A DNA stretch of 64,000 bases. Source: Actinoallomurus liliacearum (GTDB lineage: Bacteria > Actinomycetota > Actinomycetes > Streptosporangiales > Streptosporangiaceae). The stretch is taken from contig NZ_BAABHJ010000008.1 of NCBI RefSeq assembly GCF_039542035.1, positions 744,001 to 808,000 on the forward strand, in the 5' to 3' direction. Of this stretch, positions 1-8,300 are shown piece by piece. Position numbers and translations under genes: made by a program. Under the pieces are notes generated by a model. It did not search any database. It was given only the letters and a program-made list of their open reading frames with translations, and was not told the origin of the DNA. How positions within the stretch are numbered: the first letter of the stretch is position 1; every line of letters begins with the position of its first letter.

Positions 1-638
1 GCCGGCAGGGACAGCAGCAGGGCCGGTCCGGTCTCCGCCAGCAGCCGCCGGACCAGCGCCTCGGCGTCCGCGTCGCGCAACGGCAGCCGTACGAGCGTGT
101 CGTAGCCCTCGGGGACCGGGACGGCGGGAGCGGCGAACGGCAGGCGCAGGACCGGCACGTGACCGCCGCGCCGGTCCAGCTCGGCGGCGAGCGCGGGCAC
201 CGGCTCGGCGGCGGCGCGGGTGCGCTCGGCGGACCAGGCGACCGCCGGACCGGCGCCGGAGACGATGGCGGGCTCGTCGCTGACCGCGACCACGGCGGCG
301 AAGCCGACACCGAACCGGCCGACCGCGTGAGCGTCGTCGCGTTTGGCGGAGGCGCGGAGCGTGCTCAGCGCCTCGACCCCGGCGGCGTCCAGCGGCGCGC
401 CGACATTGGCGGCGCTCAGGACGCCGTCCCGCAGGGTGAACCGGATCCGGCCGGGCACCCCGGCCCGGGCGGCGGCGTCGGCGGCGTTCTGCGCCAGCTC
501 GACGATCACCCGGTCCCGGTAGCCGCCGCGCGTGTGGTCCTCTTCGGCGTTGGCGTCCTCACGGAACCGCGCCGGCGACGCGCTCCAGGCGGCCAGCACC
601 CGCTCCCGGATCGCCGTGGTGCCGAACGGATCGTCCAT
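1..638 (-). CDS. Sacsin-like GHKL ATPase, N-terminal part (partial)
   Basis: The gene runs off the left edge, so only the first 212 residues are visible. It starts at ATG 638. The sequence has the GHKL (Hsp90/histidine-kinase) ATP-binding layout: an N-box helix VELAQNAADA around residues 46-55 with the metal-binding Asn, a loop ANVGAPL near 77-83, and a lid box GRFGVGF at 107-113. This matches the sacsin N-terminal ATP-binding-like family of actinobacteria, which usually lies beside DUF3027 as it does here. A chaperone-like or ATP-switch role is inferred from the fold only. It would be transcribed after DUF3027, but a repeat-rich gap of 287 bp separates them. Confidence 0.75.
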   Translation of the reverse strand, partial: MDDPFGTTAIRERVLAAWSASPARFREDANAEEDHTRGGYRDRVIVELAQNAADAAARAGVPGRIRFTLRDGVLSAANVGAPLDAAGVEALSTLRASAKRDDAHAVGRFGVGFAAVVAVSDEPAIVSGAGPAVAWSAERTRAAAEPVPALAAELDRRGGHVPVLRLPFAAPAVPVPEGYDTLVRLPLRDADAEALVRRLLAETGPALLLSLP

Positions 639-925
639 TTTCTGCCTCTCCACGGCTGCTCCGGTGCCGGCCGCCGTCACTTGCGGCCGGTCATCTGCGC
701 CGGTCACCTGCGGCCGGTCGGCTGTGCCCCGTCGCGCTGGGGCAGATCGTTCGCGGCCCGTCACCCGCCCCGGTCGCGCTGCGGCCGGTCGCCTGCGCCG
801 GTCGCGCTGCGGCCGGTGCAGCCGGGCCGGCCACCTGCGCCGGTCGTTCGCGGCCGGCCACCTGCGCCGGTCGTTCGCGGCCGGCCACCTGCGCCGGTCG
901 GCTGTGGCCGGTCGGGCTGGGCCGG
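639..925. repeat. GC-rich gap with 27-bp tandem repeat
   Basis: No gene is seen here. The gap is made of variants of GCGCCGGTC and GGCCGGTC. A 27-bp unit beginning CCACCTGCGCCGG occurs exactly at 831-857 and 858-884, and a decayed third copy at 885-911. The repeat reads as Arg/Pro/Ala-rich frames on both strands, which explains the spurious long open frames. It may be slippage-derived. Confidence 0.7.
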
Positions 926-1744
926 TCAGCTGTGGCCGAGGGCCTCCTCCTCGGTGAGCGTGGCCGACGGCACGACGTCGTAGCCCAGCTCGTCGACGAT
1001 CGGCGGCGCGGCCTCGGTCGCGGGCGGCGTCACGACGGCCTCGGAGTGGGCGCCGCACCCGTGGTCGACGGCGACGACCTTGCCGTCGTCGGGCGCGTAC
1101 TCGTTGGCGCACACGCCGAACGCCTGCCGCAGCGAGCCCGCGATCGGCAGGAAGAACCCGCAGGTCGCGCACTGCGCGGGGGCGGAACGGGCGATCGGGG
1201 TGTCGGGGCCGGCGTCTCCGGCGTGCCAGCGGACCGCGGCCTCCTCGCGGCCCTCGGCGGACAGCACGCGGGCCTTGCCGAGGCCCAGCTCCCAGCCGAG
1301 CTCCGCGCCGACCTCCTCCGACGGCGCGAACCCGGGCGCCAGGCGCGGGTCGTCCGGCGGCGTCGGCAGCAGGTCGCCGGGGCCGAGATCGCCGGGGCGC
1401 AGCCGGTCGCTCCACGGCACCCACTCGGGGGCGAGCATGGCGTCCTGGCCGGGCAGCAGCACGGCCTCGCTGACGGTGGCGTGTTTGGCCCGGGCGGCGC
1501 GGACCACCGAGACGGCCCACCGCCAGCCGCGGTACGCCGGGTCCAGGCAGGCGAAGTAGTGGGTGACGACCCGGTCCCCTTCGGGAACCATCCCGACGTG
1601 GTCGCCGACGAACTCCGGCCGAGACGTCTCCCCGGCTGCCGCGCGTGCCAGATCAACGGCCTCGGCGGCGATGGCGTCGATCACGGGGGTACGGCTGCGC
1701 CGGTTGGCGGCCGGACTGGTGGAACGCACAGGACTCACATACAC
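926..1744 (-). CDS. DUF3027 domain protein
   Basis: A 272-residue cytoplasmic protein of the actinobacterial DUF3027 family, function unknown. The N-terminal half carries the family features FVGDHVGMVPEGDRVVTHYF (residues 45-64) and GWRWAVSVVRA (73-83). The C-terminal half has Cys192-x2-Cys195, Cys212 and Cys230 followed by His233, arranged like a zinc site. It is divergent from the MFS gene at 1799 with only 54 bp between starts, so the two probably share a promoter region. Adjacent GTG codons at its beginning leave the exact start uncertain by a few residues. Confidence 0.85.
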   Translation of the reverse strand: MYVSPVRSTSPAANRRSRTPVIDAIAAEAVDLARAAAGETSRPEFVGDHVGMVPEGDRVVTHYFACLDPAYRGWRWAVSVVRAARAKHATVSEAVLLPGQDAMLAPEWVPWSDRLRPGDLGPGDLLPTPPDDPRLAPGFAPSEEVGAELGWELGLGKARVLSAEGREEAAVRWHAGDAGPDTPIARSAPAQCATCGFFLPIAGSLRQAFGVCANEYAPDDGKVVAVDHGCGAHSEAVVTPPATEAAPPIVDELGYDVVPSATLTEEEALGHS

Positions 1745-1798
1745 GATTGTCGCCCATGGACGGGCATGGGTTTGCCGCGAAGAGGCAGACTGGACGGC

Positions 1799-3202
1799 AT
1801 GAGTTTGTGGTCACGTACGGGTGCCGCCGGGCGGGCGGTGCGCGCGGTGGCCCAGAGGATGGGGCGGGCGACGCGCAGGGCCACTCATGCCGGGGGCGCG
1901 GGCGGCAGCGGCCTGGGCGCCCTGATCGAGCTGAACGCGCTGAACAGCGCCGGTGACGCCCTGATCGCGGTGGCGCTGGCGGGCACGATGTTCTTCAATC
2001 TGGACGTTCAGCAGGCCCGCGGTCAGGTGGCGCTTTACCTGCTGGTGACGATGGCGCCGTTCGCGCTGGTCGCGCCGTTGATCGGCCCCGTCCTCGACCA
2101 CATGCGCCACGCCCGCCGGATCGCGATCGCGGGCACGATGCTGGCCCGCGGCCTGCTGTGCTGGGGCATGGCCGGGGCGGTGCTGCACAAGGATCCGGTC
2201 ACGCTGATGCCCGCGGCGTTCGGCGCGCTGGTGCTGTCCAAGGCCTTCGGGGTGTCACGGAACGCCGTCACGCCCCGCGTGCTGCCACCCGGCCTGGCCC
2301 TGGTCACCGCGAACGCCCGCGCCTCCTTCACCGGCCTGGTCGCCGCGTCGATCATGGCGCCGCTCGGTGCCGGGCTGGTCGCCGTCGCGAACGCGGGCTG
2401 GGCGCTGCGCGCCGCCACGGTCCTCTTCATGGTCGGCGCGATCTCCGCCATGCGGCTGCCGTCGCACGTGGACACGCCCGAGGCCGACGTCGCGCAGGCC
2501 CGGAGCGAGGAGGGCGAGGCGACCGGCGGGGCCGAGGAGCGTACGGACGGCCGGGGCCGATGGCGGACCCTCCTGCGGGTCGGGCCGGTGGTCGCCGAGG
2601 CGATGCTCGCCAACGCCGCCCTGCGGGCGTTCAGCGGGTTCCTGATCCTGTATCTGGCATTCCTGCTGCGGACCAAGGGCTTCGTCGACGCCGTCTCGCC
2701 GAACATCGCGCTCGGCATGCTCGCCGCCGCGGCGGGCGCGGGCGGCCTGGCCGGCACCGGTCTGGGCGCTCTGGTCAAGGCGCGGGCGCCGCGGGCGATC
2801 GTGTTCGGCACGCTGCTGGCGGCGACCGTGACCGCGGCGGTGTGCGCGGCGTTCTTCGGGCTGATCGCCGCCCTGGTGGTGGCGTTCGTCGGCGCGCTCG
2901 GCCAGTCCCTGGGCAAGCTGGGCCTGGACGCGATCGTGCAGCGCGAGGTCGGCGAGGAGATCCGCTCGTCGACGTTCGCGGTGACCGAGACGGTGCACCA
3001 GCTCGTCTGGGTGGTCGGCGGGCTGACCGGCCTGGGCATGTCGATCGTGGCCGCCAACGGCCACATCGCGCTCGCCGTGGTCGCGGGCGCGCTCGCGCTG
3101 TCGCTGGTCACGCTGGCGGCTCCGCGCAGGAGCCGCCGCGCCGTACGACGCCGGGAACGCGCCGCGGAGAGCGAGCCCAGCGTCGCCGACACGACCGCCT
3201 GA
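1799..3202 (+). CDS. MFS transporter
   Basis: A 467-residue membrane protein of the major facilitator superfamily. The open frame continues far upstream, but codon usage and homology-like sequence begin at ATG 1799 (MSLWSRTG); the upstream part lies antisense to DUF3027. Roughly 12 hydrophobic segments are visible, with the typical cytoplasmic loop LDHMRHARR after TM2 and a charged central loop (about residues 225-260, rich in Glu/Arg). The substrate is unknown; export of a small molecule is the default inference. It is conserved beside DUF3027 in many actinomycetes, suggesting a housekeeping rather than acquired role. Confidence 0.8.
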   Translation: MSLWSRTGAAGRAVRAVAQRMGRATRRATHAGGAGGSGLGALIELNALNSAGDALIAVALAGTMFFNLDVQQARGQVALYLLVTMAPFALVAPLIGPVLDHMRHARRIAIAGTMLARGLLCWGMAGAVLHKDPVTLMPAAFGALVLSKAFGVSRNAVTPRVLPPGLALVTANARASFTGLVAASIMAPLGAGLVAVANAGWALRAATVLFMVGAISAMRLPSHVDTPEADVAQARSEEGEATGGAEERTDGRGRWRTLLRVGPVVAEAMLANAALRAFSGFLILYLAFLLRTKGFVDAVSPNIALGMLAAAAGAGGLAGTGLGALVKARAPRAIVFGTLLAATVTAAVCAAFFGLIAALVVAFVGALGQSLGKLGLDAIVQREVGEEIRSSTFAVTETVHQLVWVVGGLTGLGMSIVAANGHIALAVVAGALALSLVTLAAPRRSRRAVRRRERAAESEPSVADTTA

Positions 3203-3269
3203 CGCGGCGGGTTCACTGCCGCGCCCGCTACGCGGCCGGCTCGTCCCTCACCGACCACGTATCAGCGAC

Positions 3270-3288
3270 CGGCCCCTCTCGGGGGCCG
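3270..3288. terminator. Hairpin between convergent genes
   Basis: CGGCCCC and GGGGCCG pair around a 5-nt loop, between the convergent MFS and cold-shock genes. There is no U-tract, as is usual for actinobacterial hairpin terminators, so it could serve both directions. Confidence 0.45.
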
Positions 3289-3310
3289 CTCCCAGCCGCT
3301 CGCTCGTCGG

Positions 3311-3697
3311 CTACTGCGGGTCCAGGTCGTCCGCGACCGCGCGCAGCACCTCGCCGATCTTCTTGGCGACCCGGCCCTCGGGGTGCTTGCCCCGCCGGTA
3401 CGTCGTGGAGACGCCGTCGAGAAGCTTGATGAGGTCCTCGACGATCGGCACCATCTCGTCGGGCTTCTTGCGCTTGCCCTTGACCACCGACGGCGGGTTG
3501 TCGAGCGCGCGGACGCTCAGCGCCTGCTGCCCCTTGCGGCCCTCGACGACCCCGAACTCCACGCGCTGCCCGGGTTTGAGCGAGGTCACGCCGCCGGGCA
3601 GCGCGGAGGAATGAACGAACACCTCACCGCCGTCATCGCGGGTGAGGAAGCCGAATCCCTTGTCGGCGTCGTACCACTTGACCTTGCCAGTGGGCAC
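3311..3697 (-). CDS. Cold-shock domain protein with C-terminal extension
   Basis: A 128-residue RNA/ssDNA-binding protein. The cold-shock domain occupies about residues 3-67 and contains the RNP1-type motif KGFGFLTRDDGG and RNP2-type VFVHSSAL. Unlike the 67-residue CspA-type protein at 24411-24611, it has an extra 60 residues, basic near 75-80 (KGKRKKPDE) and ending in an acidic helix. This long form is typical in actinomycetes. It is followed on the same strand by nothing related and preceded by the HAD gene 45 bp upstream, so the HAD gene could be read into it. Confidence 0.9.
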   Translation of the reverse strand: MPTGKVKWYDADKGFGFLTRDDGGEVFVHSSALPGGVTSLKPGQRVEFGVVEGRKGQQALSVRALDNPPSVVKGKRKKPDEMVPIVEDLIKLLDGVSTTYRRGKHPEGRVAKKIGEVLRAVADDLDPQ

Positions 3698-3742
3698 AGG
3701 GGACCTCGTTGCTAGCTCTTGTCCGGGCGAGTCACATCAAGG

Positions 3743-4387
3743 CTATTGCCTCGACGGGGAACCAGGATTGATCAGTTCGTTCAAAGTGTCCGGGAAACCC
3801 CGCAAATCGGGCAACACGATATCGGCTCCGTAGGCTCGGAGCGCCTCCGAATCGTACGGCCCGGTGGCGATCGCGACGCTGCGGGCGCCCGCCGCCCGCG
3901 CCGCGTCGATGTCGGCGACGTGGTCCCCGGCGTACGCCGTGGCGCCGAACCTCCTCAGCGCCTCGCCCTTGCCTGCGGCGTAGAAGCCGCCGGCCACCTC
4001 ATCGACCTGCAGGTCGAGGAATCGGACGGTGGCCTCGGCGTCGTGCTGGTTCTTGGCGGTGACGACGATGACGCGCCCGCCCCGGTCCCGTACGGCGTCG
4101 ACGGCCGCGCCCGCGCCGGGCATCGGCAACGTACGGGGCACCGCGATCTCTTCGTAGACGGCGCGGTATCGGGAGGCCATCTCCGGAACGTGCTCGGGCG
4201 GGAACCAGTGGGCCAGCTCGAGCTCCAGCGGCGGGCCGAGCCGCGAGACGACGGCGGCGATGTCGATGAACACCCCCGTCTCCGCCGCCAGCCGGTCGTA
4301 GACCGCGGCGATGGCATCCCGGGTATCGGCGAGTGTCAGGTCCAGGTCGAATCCCACAGCGAGCACGCGCCATAGGGTACGTACCAT
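3743..4387 (-). CDS. HAD-family hydrolase (phosphoglycolate phosphatase-like)
   Basis: A 214-residue cytoplasmic haloacid dehalogenase-type phosphatase. Motif I is D14-L-D16-L-T18, motif II the Thr in VIVVTAKN, motif III the Lys in AAGKGEAL, and motif IV GDHVADIDAA. The small helical cap between motifs I and II puts it with phosphoglycolate-phosphatase-like enzymes; substrate unknown. The frame is open to 4573, but the upstream 62 codons look non-coding. ATG 4387 is the most upstream credible start; a GTG seven codons later (VLAVGFDLD) is an alternative, and no strong ribosome-binding site decides between them. Confidence 0.8.
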   Translation of the reverse strand: MVRTLWRVLAVGFDLDLTLADTRDAIAAVYDRLAAETGVFIDIAAVVSRLGPPLELELAHWFPPEHVPEMASRYRAVYEEIAVPRTLPMPGAGAAVDAVRDRGGRVIVVTAKNQHDAEATVRFLDLQVDEVAGGFYAAGKGEALRRFGATAYAGDHVADIDAARAAGARSVAIATGPYDSEALRAYGADIVLPDLRGFPDTLNELINPGSPSRQ

Positions 4388-4608
4388 GCGCAGACACGCG
4401 TGCCCGCGCCCTCCCGGTAGTGGCGATGCGACGGGATCCGAGTGGGAGGGCGCGGAGTCTGCGCGAAATCTGGATCTATTGATTTGGTCACCGGTCGAGC
4501 CCGCATTAATTACAAGCCCGTAACTGCGGTTACGTGTTGCGGATATACCCAGTGACCACGCTCCGAACCGCACAGACGTCGATCCGCTCCCGAGAGTAAG
4601 AAAAGAAA

Positions 4609-5013
4609 ATGGCGAGATGGCGTAGTAAGTCTGGAAATGTCGTCGAGGATTCCGGCCAGGACACCGCCGAGCGGACCGTTCCGCACTCCGGACGGCACCG
4701 GCCCGACGGCGAGCGGCTCCGGAACGGCCTGGGCAGGGCCACGGGCGTCCTGGCGACCCTGGTCGCGGTCGCGGCGACGGTCATCGCCGTCGTCCTGGCC
4801 CTGCACATCGCCTTCGTGGTGTTCTCGGCCAACCAGGCGAATCCCATCGTGCGCACGGTGAACGACTGGTCACGCGGACTCGCCTGGGAGTTCCGGGACC
4901 TGTTCACGCCCAAGGACAGGCGGGTGGCGGTGCTCGTCGACTACGGGATCGCCGCCGTCGTGTACCTCATCGCCGGAAGGGTCGGCGCCGGGCTGATCCG
5001 GCGGATTCGCTGA
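4609..5013 (+). CDS. Small two-TM membrane protein
   Basis: A 134-residue protein with a charged 40-residue cytoplasmic N-terminus, a first membrane helix at about 46-71 (long run of Ala/Val/Leu), a short loop containing TVNDWSRGLAWEFRDLFTPKD, and a second helix at about 109-127 ending in RRIR. I do not recognise a functional family, though comparable two-helix proteins are common next to cold-shock/HAD loci in actinomycetes. The start ATG 4609 follows an A-rich leader with GAGAG about 12 nt upstream. It is divergent from the HAD gene, separated by 221 bp with no clear operator. Confidence 0.7.
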   Translation: MARWRSKSGNVVEDSGQDTAERTVPHSGRHRPDGERLRNGLGRATGVLATLVAVAATVIAVVLALHIAFVVFSANQANPIVRTVNDWSRGLAWEFRDLFTPKDRRVAVLVDYGIAAVVYLIAGRVGAGLIRRIR

Positions 5014-5116
5014 ACCCGCGCCCGTAACCGCCGGCGCGGTGCCACATACGGCCGTTCCGTCGGACATCGGCCGACCGCTCGATGGCCTACGCTCTTTCTC
5101 GGAGGAGCTACCGAAA

Positions 5117-5734
5117 ATGCAAAGATCGACCCGAGAACGGATCGTCGCCGAGGCGCTCCGGCTCTTCGCGGAGCGCGGATACGCCGCGACGTCCGTCGCG
5201 GAGATCGAGGCCGCGGCGGGCCTGTCCCCCGGGGCCGGCGGGCTCTACCGCCACTTCCGCTCCAAGGAAGAGGTCCTGGGCGCCGCCGTGCGCGAGCACA
5301 TCGCCCGTACGGCCGAGCAGATCGCCAAGACCTTCGAGCAGTCGGCCGCGATCCGCGAGCAGCCTCTGGCGGACCGGCTGCGCCTCGCGGCCGCCGCGGG
5401 CCTGCGCAAGATGCGGGAGGAGGCCGATCTCATCCGGGTCCTGTTCCGTGATCTCGACAAGTTCCCCGGCCTCGTGACCGAGATGCGTGAGGGCATCGCC
5501 AACCCCCTGTACGACCTGTTCGCCAAGTGGCTGTCCGGCCAGCCGGAGATGGCCGGGATCGACGAGGACTGGGACGCCGTCGCCCTCGCGCTCGGCGGGT
5601 CGATCGTCAACTACTGGCTGGCCCAGGACGCCCTGTACGAACCGCCGAACCGGATCGACGAGGAGCGTTTCGTGGCCGGCTGGACCCGCCTCGCCATGGG
5701 CCTCGTCGGCACCACGGCGGAGGCGGTCCAGTAA
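5117..5734 (+). CDS. TetR-family regulator
   Basis: A 205-residue one-component repressor. The N-terminal helix-turn-helix is seen in RIVAEALRLFAERGYAATSV with the recognition helix around LYRHFRSKEEVLGAA. ATG 5117 is chosen because GGAGGAG lies at 5101-5107, ideally spaced; the frame is open further upstream without a site. The C-terminal ligand-binding domain is of the common TetR_C type. No divergent partner is obvious; the convergent ABC exporter downstream has its own MarR regulator, so the target is unknown. Confidence 0.85.
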   Translation: MQRSTRERIVAEALRLFAERGYAATSVAEIEAAAGLSPGAGGLYRHFRSKEEVLGAAVREHIARTAEQIAKTFEQSAAIREQPLADRLRLAAAAGLRKMREEADLIRVLFRDLDKFPGLVTEMREGIANPLYDLFAKWLSGQPEMAGIDEDWDAVALALGGSIVNYWLAQDALYEPPNRIDEERFVAGWTRLAMGLVGTTAEAVQ

Positions 5735-5740
5735 CCCCGG

Positions 5741-5865
5741 GCCGGCGGGTCGACCGGCTCAGCGGTTCAACCGGCCCAGCCGGCCGGCGGACCGACCGGC
5801 CCAGCCGGTCCAGTGGACCGGCCGGACCAGCGGTTCGGTCGGCTCAGTGGTTCGGTCGGCTCAGC
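5741..5865. repeat. Low-complexity gap with 17-bp tandem repeat
   Basis: The gap between convergent TetR and ABC permease genes is built of GACCGGC/CAGCGG words. A 17-bp unit GGTTCGGTCGGCTCAGY is repeated at 5832-5848 and 5849-5865; the second copy contains the stop codon of the permease gene (5861-5863). Confidence 0.6.
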
Positions 5866-6733
5866 GGACCAGGCGGCCCAGCAGCGCCGACGCGGCGGCG
5901 ATCCCCGCGATCGCGGCGACCACGAGCACGCCGATGTCGAGGAGCAGGTGCCCCGGCGTGCCGATGAGCAGGTTGCGCAGCGCGTCGACCTCGTAGCTCA
6001 GCGGGTTGATGTGGCTGATCGCCTGGAGCCACCCCGGCATCAGGTCGACCGGGTACAGCGCGTTCGAGCCGAAGAACAGCGGCATGGTGATCGCCTGACC
6101 GATGCCCATCAGCCGGTCGCGGGACATGGCCAGCCCGGCGATGGTCATGGACAGGCAGGAGAAGAACGCCGTGCCGAGCATGACGACCACGACCACCCCG
6201 AGCCACCGCAGCGGGTTGACCGTCAGGGCCACGCCGAGCAGCGCGGACAGCACGAGGATCGCGACGGCCTGCGCCAGCGAGCGCACCCCCGCGGCGAACG
6301 CCTTGCCGGTGACCAGCGCGGCCCGCGGAGTGGGCGTCACGAGCAGCTTGGCCAGCACGCCCGCGTCCCGCTCCCAGATGATCTGGATGCCGTAGAAGAT
6401 CGCGATGAACAGCGCGGACTGGGCGAGGATCCCCGGTGCGAGGTAGTCCAGGTAGGGAACCTTCCCGGTCGGTATGGCCTTGATCCGGGAGAACGTCTCC
6501 CCGAAGATCAGCAACCACAGCGCGGGCTGGATCGCGCGGGTGTACAGCTCTGTCCGGTCGTGCCGCATCTTCTGCAGCTCGACGATGCACATCGCGGCGA
6601 CCCGGGCGAGCAGCAGCCGCCAGGGGGCGCGAGGGTGCGCCGGCTCAGCCGAGCCGGCCCGCGGTGCGCCGAGTTCGGCGGGCGTCGCGGAAGCCGTCCC
6701 CCGGCTCGTCGAGCCGGTCTCCGGTGTAGGCAC
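5861..6733 (-). CDS. ABC-2 type exporter permease (DrrB-like)
   Basis: A 290-residue inner-membrane protein of the ABC-2 family, the membrane half of a DrrAB-like drug exporter. About six membrane helices follow a 45-residue polar N-terminus; characteristic elements are IQPALWLLIFGETFSR, WERDAGVLAKLLVTPTPR (the coupling region) and NALYPVDLMPGWLQ. The start at 6733 overlaps the end of the ATPase gene by 89 bp; a shorter start would reduce this, but the Ser/Thr/Pro-rich N-terminus resembles other family members. It forms an operon with the ATPase and the MarR gene upstream. Confidence 0.85.
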   Translation of the reverse strand: MPTPETGSTSRGTASATPAELGAPRAGSAEPAHPRAPWRLLLARVAAMCIVELQKMRHDRTELYTRAIQPALWLLIFGETFSRIKAIPTGKVPYLDYLAPGILAQSALFIAIFYGIQIIWERDAGVLAKLLVTPTPRAALVTGKAFAAGVRSLAQAVAILVLSALLGVALTVNPLRWLGVVVVVMLGTAFFSCLSMTIAGLAMSRDRLMGIGQAITMPLFFGSNALYPVDLMPGWLQAISHINPLSYEVDALRNLLIGTPGHLLLDIGVLVVAAIAGIAAASALLGRLVR

Positions 6734-7469
6734 GGAACACCTCCTCCAGGGTGGCGCCCGGTTCGAGCCCGGACTTGAGTTCGGACGGGGAGCCGAGCGC
6801 CTGCACCCGGCCCCGGTGCATCAGGGCGATCCGGCCGCAGTGCTGGTCGGCCTCGTCCATGTAGTGGGTGGTGACCAGGACGGTCATGCCGGTCGCGCGC
6901 CGTACCTCCTGGATCCGCTCCCAGACGCCGTCGCGCGCGACCGGATCCAGGCCGATCGTCGGCTCGTCCAGGATCAGCAGGCGCGGCGCGCTGACGAGGG
7001 CCTGGGCCAGCTCGAGTCGCCGGATCATCCCGCCGGAGTACGTCTGGGCGCGCCGTTCGGCGGCGTCGGCGAGCCCGACGGCGGCCAGGACCTCCTCGAC
7101 GCGTTCCTTGCGCTCCCGGCGCGGCACGTCGAACAGCCGGGCGAACAGCTCGACGTTCTCCCGCCCGGTCAGCGCGGCGTCCGCGGACAGTTGCTGGGGC
7201 AGGTAGCCGATCGCCCGGCGTACGGCCATCCGGTGCCGTGCGACGTCGAGCCCGAACACCTCCACCATGCCGGGCTGGGCCGGCAGCAGCGTGGTGATCA
7301 GCCGGATCGTCGTGGTCTTGCCGGCTCCGTTCGGCCCCAGCAGGCCGAAGATCTCTCCTTCTGCCACGTCGAGGTCGACCCCGTCGACCGCGACCTTGTC
7401 GCCGAACGCGTGCCGCAGCCCCCGACATACGACCGCATGTCGATCGGCCGGTCCGCTCTCGCCGTTCAT
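6645..7469 (-). CDS. ABC exporter ATP-binding protein (DrrA-like)
   Basis: A 274-residue ABC ATPase that powers the permease encoded after it. Walker A GPNGAGKTT (Lys51), Q-loop region GYLPQQLSADAALTGREN, signature YSGGMIRRLELAQAL, Walker B LLILDEPTIGLDP and H-loop VTTHYMDEAD are all intact. The tail LEPGATLEEVFRAYTGD is typical of DaunorubicinA-type (DrrA) ATPases of antibiotic and lipid exporters. Its start codon overlaps the stop of the MarR gene by 4 bp, so translation is probably coupled. Substrate unknown. Confidence 0.9.
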   Translation of the reverse strand: MNGESGPADRHAVVCRGLRHAFGDKVAVDGVDLDVAEGEIFGLLGPNGAGKTTTIRLITTLLPAQPGMVEVFGLDVARHRMAVRRAIGYLPQQLSADAALTGRENVELFARLFDVPRRERKERVEEVLAAVGLADAAERRAQTYSGGMIRRLELAQALVSAPRLLILDEPTIGLDPVARDGVWERIQEVRRATGMTVLVTTHYMDEADQHCGRIALMHRGRVQALGSPSELKSGLEPGATLEEVFRAYTGDRLDEPGDGFRDARRTRRTAGRLG

Positions 7470-8035
7470 GCCTCACCCCCGTTGTCGGAAGATGGGTGTT
7501 CCTGTGCGCCGTCCGGGCCATCGTTCGCGGCACCGCCCCCGACACCGCCCGCCTCGCCGTTCGGGACGGCGCGCGGGGCGCCGTCCGTGGGCTCGGCCAG
7601 GCGGCCGAGCAGCCGGCGCAGGGCGGGCAGCGCCGCGGTGATCGTCTCCCGGTCCTCCTCGGACAGCTCCTCGAGCCGGGCTCCGACGAGGCGCGCCCGC
7701 CGGTCGCGCCAGTCCGCGATGCGACGGCGCGCCGCGTCGGTGACCTCCAGCCGGGCGGTCCGGCGGTCGTCCGGGTCCGTCTCCCGGCGCAACATCCCGG
7801 CCCGTACGAGCTGGTTCACCAGGGTGCTGACCGAGTTGTCGGCGAGCCGGAGTTCGCGCGCGGCCGCCGCCACGCTCATCCCGGGGTTGCGGTCGACGAC
7901 CACCATGAGCTCGACCTGCGCCGGACGCAGGTCGGGCGGTGGCGACGCGTCGCGCAGCCTGCGCCGTACGAGGCGGCGCATCGCCATGGTCACGTCCATG
8001 AGGTCGCCGCCCAGCCGGACGCCATCACTACCCAT
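7466..8035 (-). CDS. MarR-family regulator of the ABC exporter
   Basis: A 189-residue winged-helix regulator and first gene of the exporter operon. The recognition region is SVAAAARELRLADNSVSTLVNQLVRAGMLRRETDPDDRR, with the Asp-Arg wing typical of MarR proteins. The last 45 residues are Gly/Ala/Pro/Asp-rich and look disordered. ATG 8035 is preceded by AAGGAGGT 14 nt upstream; a more upstream ATG at 8071 would place that site inside the gene. The ribosome-binding site sits in an inverted repeat, suggesting autorepression. Confidence 0.85.
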   Translation of the reverse strand: MGSDGVRLGGDLMDVTMAMRRLVRRRLRDASPPPDLRPAQVELMVVVDRNPGMSVAAAARELRLADNSVSTLVNQLVRAGMLRRETDPDDRRTARLEVTDAARRRIADWRDRRARLVGARLEELSEEDRETITAALPALRRLLGRLAEPTDGAPRAVPNGEAGGVGGGAANDGPDGAQEHPSSDNGGEA

Positions 8036-8045
8036 AAATCCGGAT

Positions 8046-8068
8046 ATTACCTCCTTAGCAGAGGTAAT
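8046..8068. promoter_or_regulatory. Probable MarR operator over the ribosome-binding site
   Basis: ATTACCTC and GAGGTAAT form a perfect 8-bp inverted repeat with a 7-bp spacer immediately upstream of the MarR start. One arm contains the complement of its GGAGGT site. It could act as a protein operator or as an RNA hairpin hiding the site; AT-rich arms in this GC-rich DNA favour the operator. Confidence 0.55.
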
Positions 8069-8273
8069 CAACTCGGCTGGGGTTCCCGGGACACGCGTGA
8101 CCGGTGAGGATGTGGCGACGAGGGAAGTGACCTCCGCCCATCGGGTTACTCGTCACGGATGGTAAAGCGGACGCTCCATAGAGTGGTCGGCCATCAGGCG
8201 TGGCCGACGCGGACCCCAGGCCCGGACCCCCCGCCCTGCCTCCGGCCCGCCCCGACATTCGGATCGGAGCGCC

Positions 8274-8300
8274 ATGTCCGTACGAAAGGAACAGCAGTGA
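8274..8300 (+). CDS. Possible 8-codon leader peptide upstream of MFS gene
   Basis: An ATG at 8274, 4 nt after GGAGC, opens a frame MSVRKEQQ that stops at TGA 8298-8300. The stop overlaps the GTG start of the MFS gene (GTGA), and the MFS ribosome-binding site AAAGGA lies inside the leader. This geometry fits translational coupling or ribosome-stalling attenuation as known for some resistance genes, but the frame is short enough to occur by chance. Confidence 0.3.
   Translation: MSVRKEQQ

Noticed and set aside
932..1798. Upstream extension of the MFS open frame
   Set aside because: The extension is antisense to DUF3027 and Arg/Gly-rich; the real start is ATG 1799.
8159..8296. Longer version of the MFS protein beginning at 8159
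   Set aside because: The extra 46 residues are Pro/Arg-rich without a ribosome-binding site, whereas GTG 8297 has AAAGGA in place.
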